From Pratylenchus scribneri (Eukaryota; Nematoda; Chromadorea; Rhabditida; Pratylenchidae): a stretch of 64,000 nt of DNA. Location: contig JAQSEB010000159.1 in NCBI GenBank assembly GCA_030063045.1, positions 62,001 to 126,000 on the forward strand, in the 5' to 3' direction. Both the position numbers and the translations under genes were made by a program. Shown here piece after piece: positions 61,691 through 64,000 of this stretch; the stretch's first letter is position 1, and each line of letters starts with the position of its first letter. The notes below the pieces were generated by a model. It was not told the DNA's origin and ran no database searches. It saw only the letters and a list, made by a program, of their open reading frames with translations.

Positions 61691-61989
61691 TGATAATTCG
61701 GTCAGACTATTCGCATTTTAAATATTATTATAAATTTAATTGTTTAAATTTAAACAAAAAAGAAATTCTTAAACATTTAATGAATTGATTGGACCATCGA
61801 TTAATATGATTAAGGCATTAAATAAAGTAAAAAAACAAAAATCAAAAATAGCTCAAAATCAAAATCAAATTTTCTATACATTTATAATAAATATTGTTTC
61901 TTTAAAATTAAAATTTTGTCAAGATCATTGATGTTCTAATCGACTATTAGGAGATTCACGTTTTTTTGTAGAAAATTTAATTATTAATT

Positions 61990-63120
61990 AAATTGCCTAG
62001 TTAAAATACATTATTAAAATAAATTTGCAATTTTGCTCAATTAGCATTTATCAATCATGCTAACACAAATTAATTTTATTTCATATTGCTATAACGATCA
62101 GTATTATTTGGAAATTTTGTTCTATTTAATTTTTTTTGTTCACAAATTCAATCATCCCGTTCCCGTTATTTCACTTTCATTTACATCTTTATTGTTTTTT
62201 AGGGGGAGTGATTTGGGGTCGGGTGTGGCAACATTCCCCATCATGACAAGAATAACTGTTGAATGATAACCAAGACACTCGTCATCTCTGCTACATTCTA
62301 AAGAGTTACATAGACACATAGGGCTGGGAATTGAAGTTAAATAACTTTTTCATGCGGTGCTTTAAATATGTTTAAACCAAATAAAAAAAAACATTTCTAA
62401 CTTGATTTGAGCTCAAAATATTATACTTTTTGATCACTTTTTTAAATTTTTGATCATTGCGATTTATATAACTTTTTAACTTTTATATCACTTTTTCAGC
62501 CTTTTTTTGCCGTTTTTTAAAATTTTTTTATCATTTTTTCAACTTTATGGAACTTTTCTGAAAATTATATCAAAATTTTAAAATTTTTTTCCGTTATACC
62601 AATTTTGTCTGAAATTTTTTCACTGGACCATTTTTCATCAAAAATTTTCACTTTTAGATCATTTTGATCAAAATTTTTGAAGCTTTTTTTCTTCAACAAA
62701 AAAAATTTTCTGAAAAAAATTGTCACTTTTTTAAAAATTTATATAACTTTTTTGGAAATTTTCCAAATTTTATATCACTTTTTTGTGTTTTTATATCACT
62801 TTTTTTAACTAACTTTTTTGCGATTTTATATAACTTTTTTTCCCAGCCCTAGTTGCATATATATAATTACAAAAAATTTTAATTTAGGAACTTTAAAAAT
62901 GTTCTGAAGTAAGAAAATTAAAAATATTCCACCTTTTTGGACAAATATTTATATATAATTAAATTGTTAATATTTTTTGTGGTTTTTTTGATTAATCGCT
63001 TAAATATTTGATATTAAATAAGTAGATGCAGTTATAATCTAAATAAATAAATGTTAGGAATTTGAGAGAACAACAAATAACTTGGAATGCTATGCCCTAA
63101 AAGGTGGATGGACATTTGGG
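61990..63120 (-). pseudogene. decayed second copy of the cysteine-rich gene
   Basis: Sequence at 61990-62300 and 62940-63090 follows 58020-58310 and 58400-58520 of the intact gene. The last exon keeps CSRDDECLGYH, then loses frame. The first two exons were not found. A MITE-like block sits in the intron. Confidence 0.7.
62319..62851. mobile_element. TIR element rich in ATATCACTTTTT motif
   Basis: Inverted ends TAGGGCTGGGAA and TTCCCAGCCCTA. The interior has many TTTATATCACTTTTT / ATATAACTTTTTT-like units. GTTACATA (62305-62312) and GTTGCATA (62852-62859) may be an imperfect 8-bp target duplication. Confidence 0.75.
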
Positions 63121-64000
63121 CACCAGCCTAAATTGGGCACCATAAAAAAATTTTCTCAATTCTTTTTAAGTTAGGGATTAAGGTTAGGGCTAGGAATAGG
63201 TTTTAGGTTAGTGTTCGGACTTAGGAGCATAAGAAATAAGGGCAGAGTAAAGCATCGCCTTAATCTATACTAAATAATTGAAACTTTTTTTATTGTGGTC
63301 TGCAACATATACAAAAAAAAAAGAAATGACAAACAATTTTTCTGGGTATTTTTAATTAATAAAATCTCTTACTTATCAAAAATTTGGAATTAAATTTAAA
63401 ATGGGTAGAATAAGAATTAACTAATCAGGAAATTTCGAAATAAAATACATATTCGAATGTAATTTTTTAATTAATTATTTGGCCAACAATTCCTACTTTT
63501 TAGTAAAAAAAGTAAAGTTTTTCACATTTTGTGCACATGTTGTATGGGTTAAGCGTTAAGAATGTCTGGCTTTCTGTAATTACAAAATTTATGAAATTTT
63601 TGGTTCACATTTCTTGCCACATTTCAACAAATATTTGACTAGCTTTTTTTTCTCATCCATAATTGGGCTTCAAAAGAATCGAACAGGGATGACTTTTAGG
63701 ATTTGCCGGCAAGACAAATTCAATATTGAGTAAAGGACATTGGGGCATGGTTCTCAAATTTTTTAAATATTTACTCATCGGCTAGCTATTTAATATATTT
63801 AAATAAATTTATAATAAATTTTATCTAAAGGGGAACATTGTTGATACGAACTTTAAGTTGACGACTCTTGGAGAAATAAAAAAAATAAGTATTATCCCCT
63901 TATCCATTATAAAAAATAAAAGATAAGATACAATATTAACTGTAAGCGAGAAGGAAATAACATGATAATTAATAAAGAAAACATTGTACTAACAAATTGT
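63121..64000. other. right edge, no gene recognised
   Basis: A short TTAGGG-like stretch lies at 63170-63230, inside what may be another degenerate repeat. 63520-63780 corresponds to the duplicated block at 59150-59400. Nothing coding recognised. Confidence 0.4.

Noticed and set aside
1..64000. CRISPR arrays, operons with ribosome binding sites, rRNA or tRNA genes
   Set aside because: The sequence is nuclear eukaryotic DNA. No spaced direct-repeat array was seen, and no rRNA or convincing tRNA cloverleaf was recognised by eye, although a tRNA could be missed without a scanner.

Overview
The window is AT-rich eukaryotic DNA with short, intron-dense genes, and the gene content is that of a nematode. 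It holds GT92 (DUF23) glycosyltransferases, a LYS-type GH25 lysozyme, a LIPS-type class 2 lipase, a prolyl 4-hydroxylase and alkylglycerol monooxygenase (AGMO). The base composition and density of small foldback transposons suggest a clade IV plant-parasitic species such as Meloidogyne. That placement is inference; no marker here fixes the genus. Exon models were built by hand from reading frame, splice phase and remembered family motifs.

Layout, left to right. 0-6.3 kb: a GT92 glycosyltransferase (minus, running off the left edge) and an SLC35A nucleotide-sugar transporter (minus). 7.5-10.3 kb: prolyl 4-hydroxylase (plus). 10.7-16.8 kb: AGMO in 17 recognised exons (minus). 18.5-20.4 kb: secreted lipase (plus). 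20.8-24.6 kb: LYS-type lysozyme gene (minus) with a 1.2-kb hAT-like element inside a coding exon. 26.0-28.8 kb: membrane-anchored, bacterial-looking sugar-type O-methyltransferase (minus). 29.8-35 kb: a convergent pair of related genes I do not recognise. 37.5-39.3 kb: Chalaropsis-type GH25 protein (plus). 39.9-53.0 kb: two more GT92 genes, head to head. 54.7-57.3 kb: Methyltransf_22 (METTL24-like) gene (plus), then a dead GH25 fragment. 58.2-63.1 kb: a small secreted cysteine-rich gene, an inverted broken copy of the lipase, and a decayed second copy of the cysteine-rich gene.

Many of the genes look like signal-anchored lumenal ER/Golgi enzymes: three GT92 proteins, P4H, the O-methyltransferase, the METTL24-like protein and both unknown genes. 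They sit beside a nucleotide-sugar transporter. This fits building of decorated, possibly O-methylated surface or secreted glycans, but that is inference.

Two features recur. First, a family of small foldback elements with GGTACTT-type ends and 8-9 bp target-site duplications lies in introns and spacers. Second, in three genes the whole reading frame closes only if one intron starts with AT instead of GT. Several of the duplications seen here have one decaying copy.
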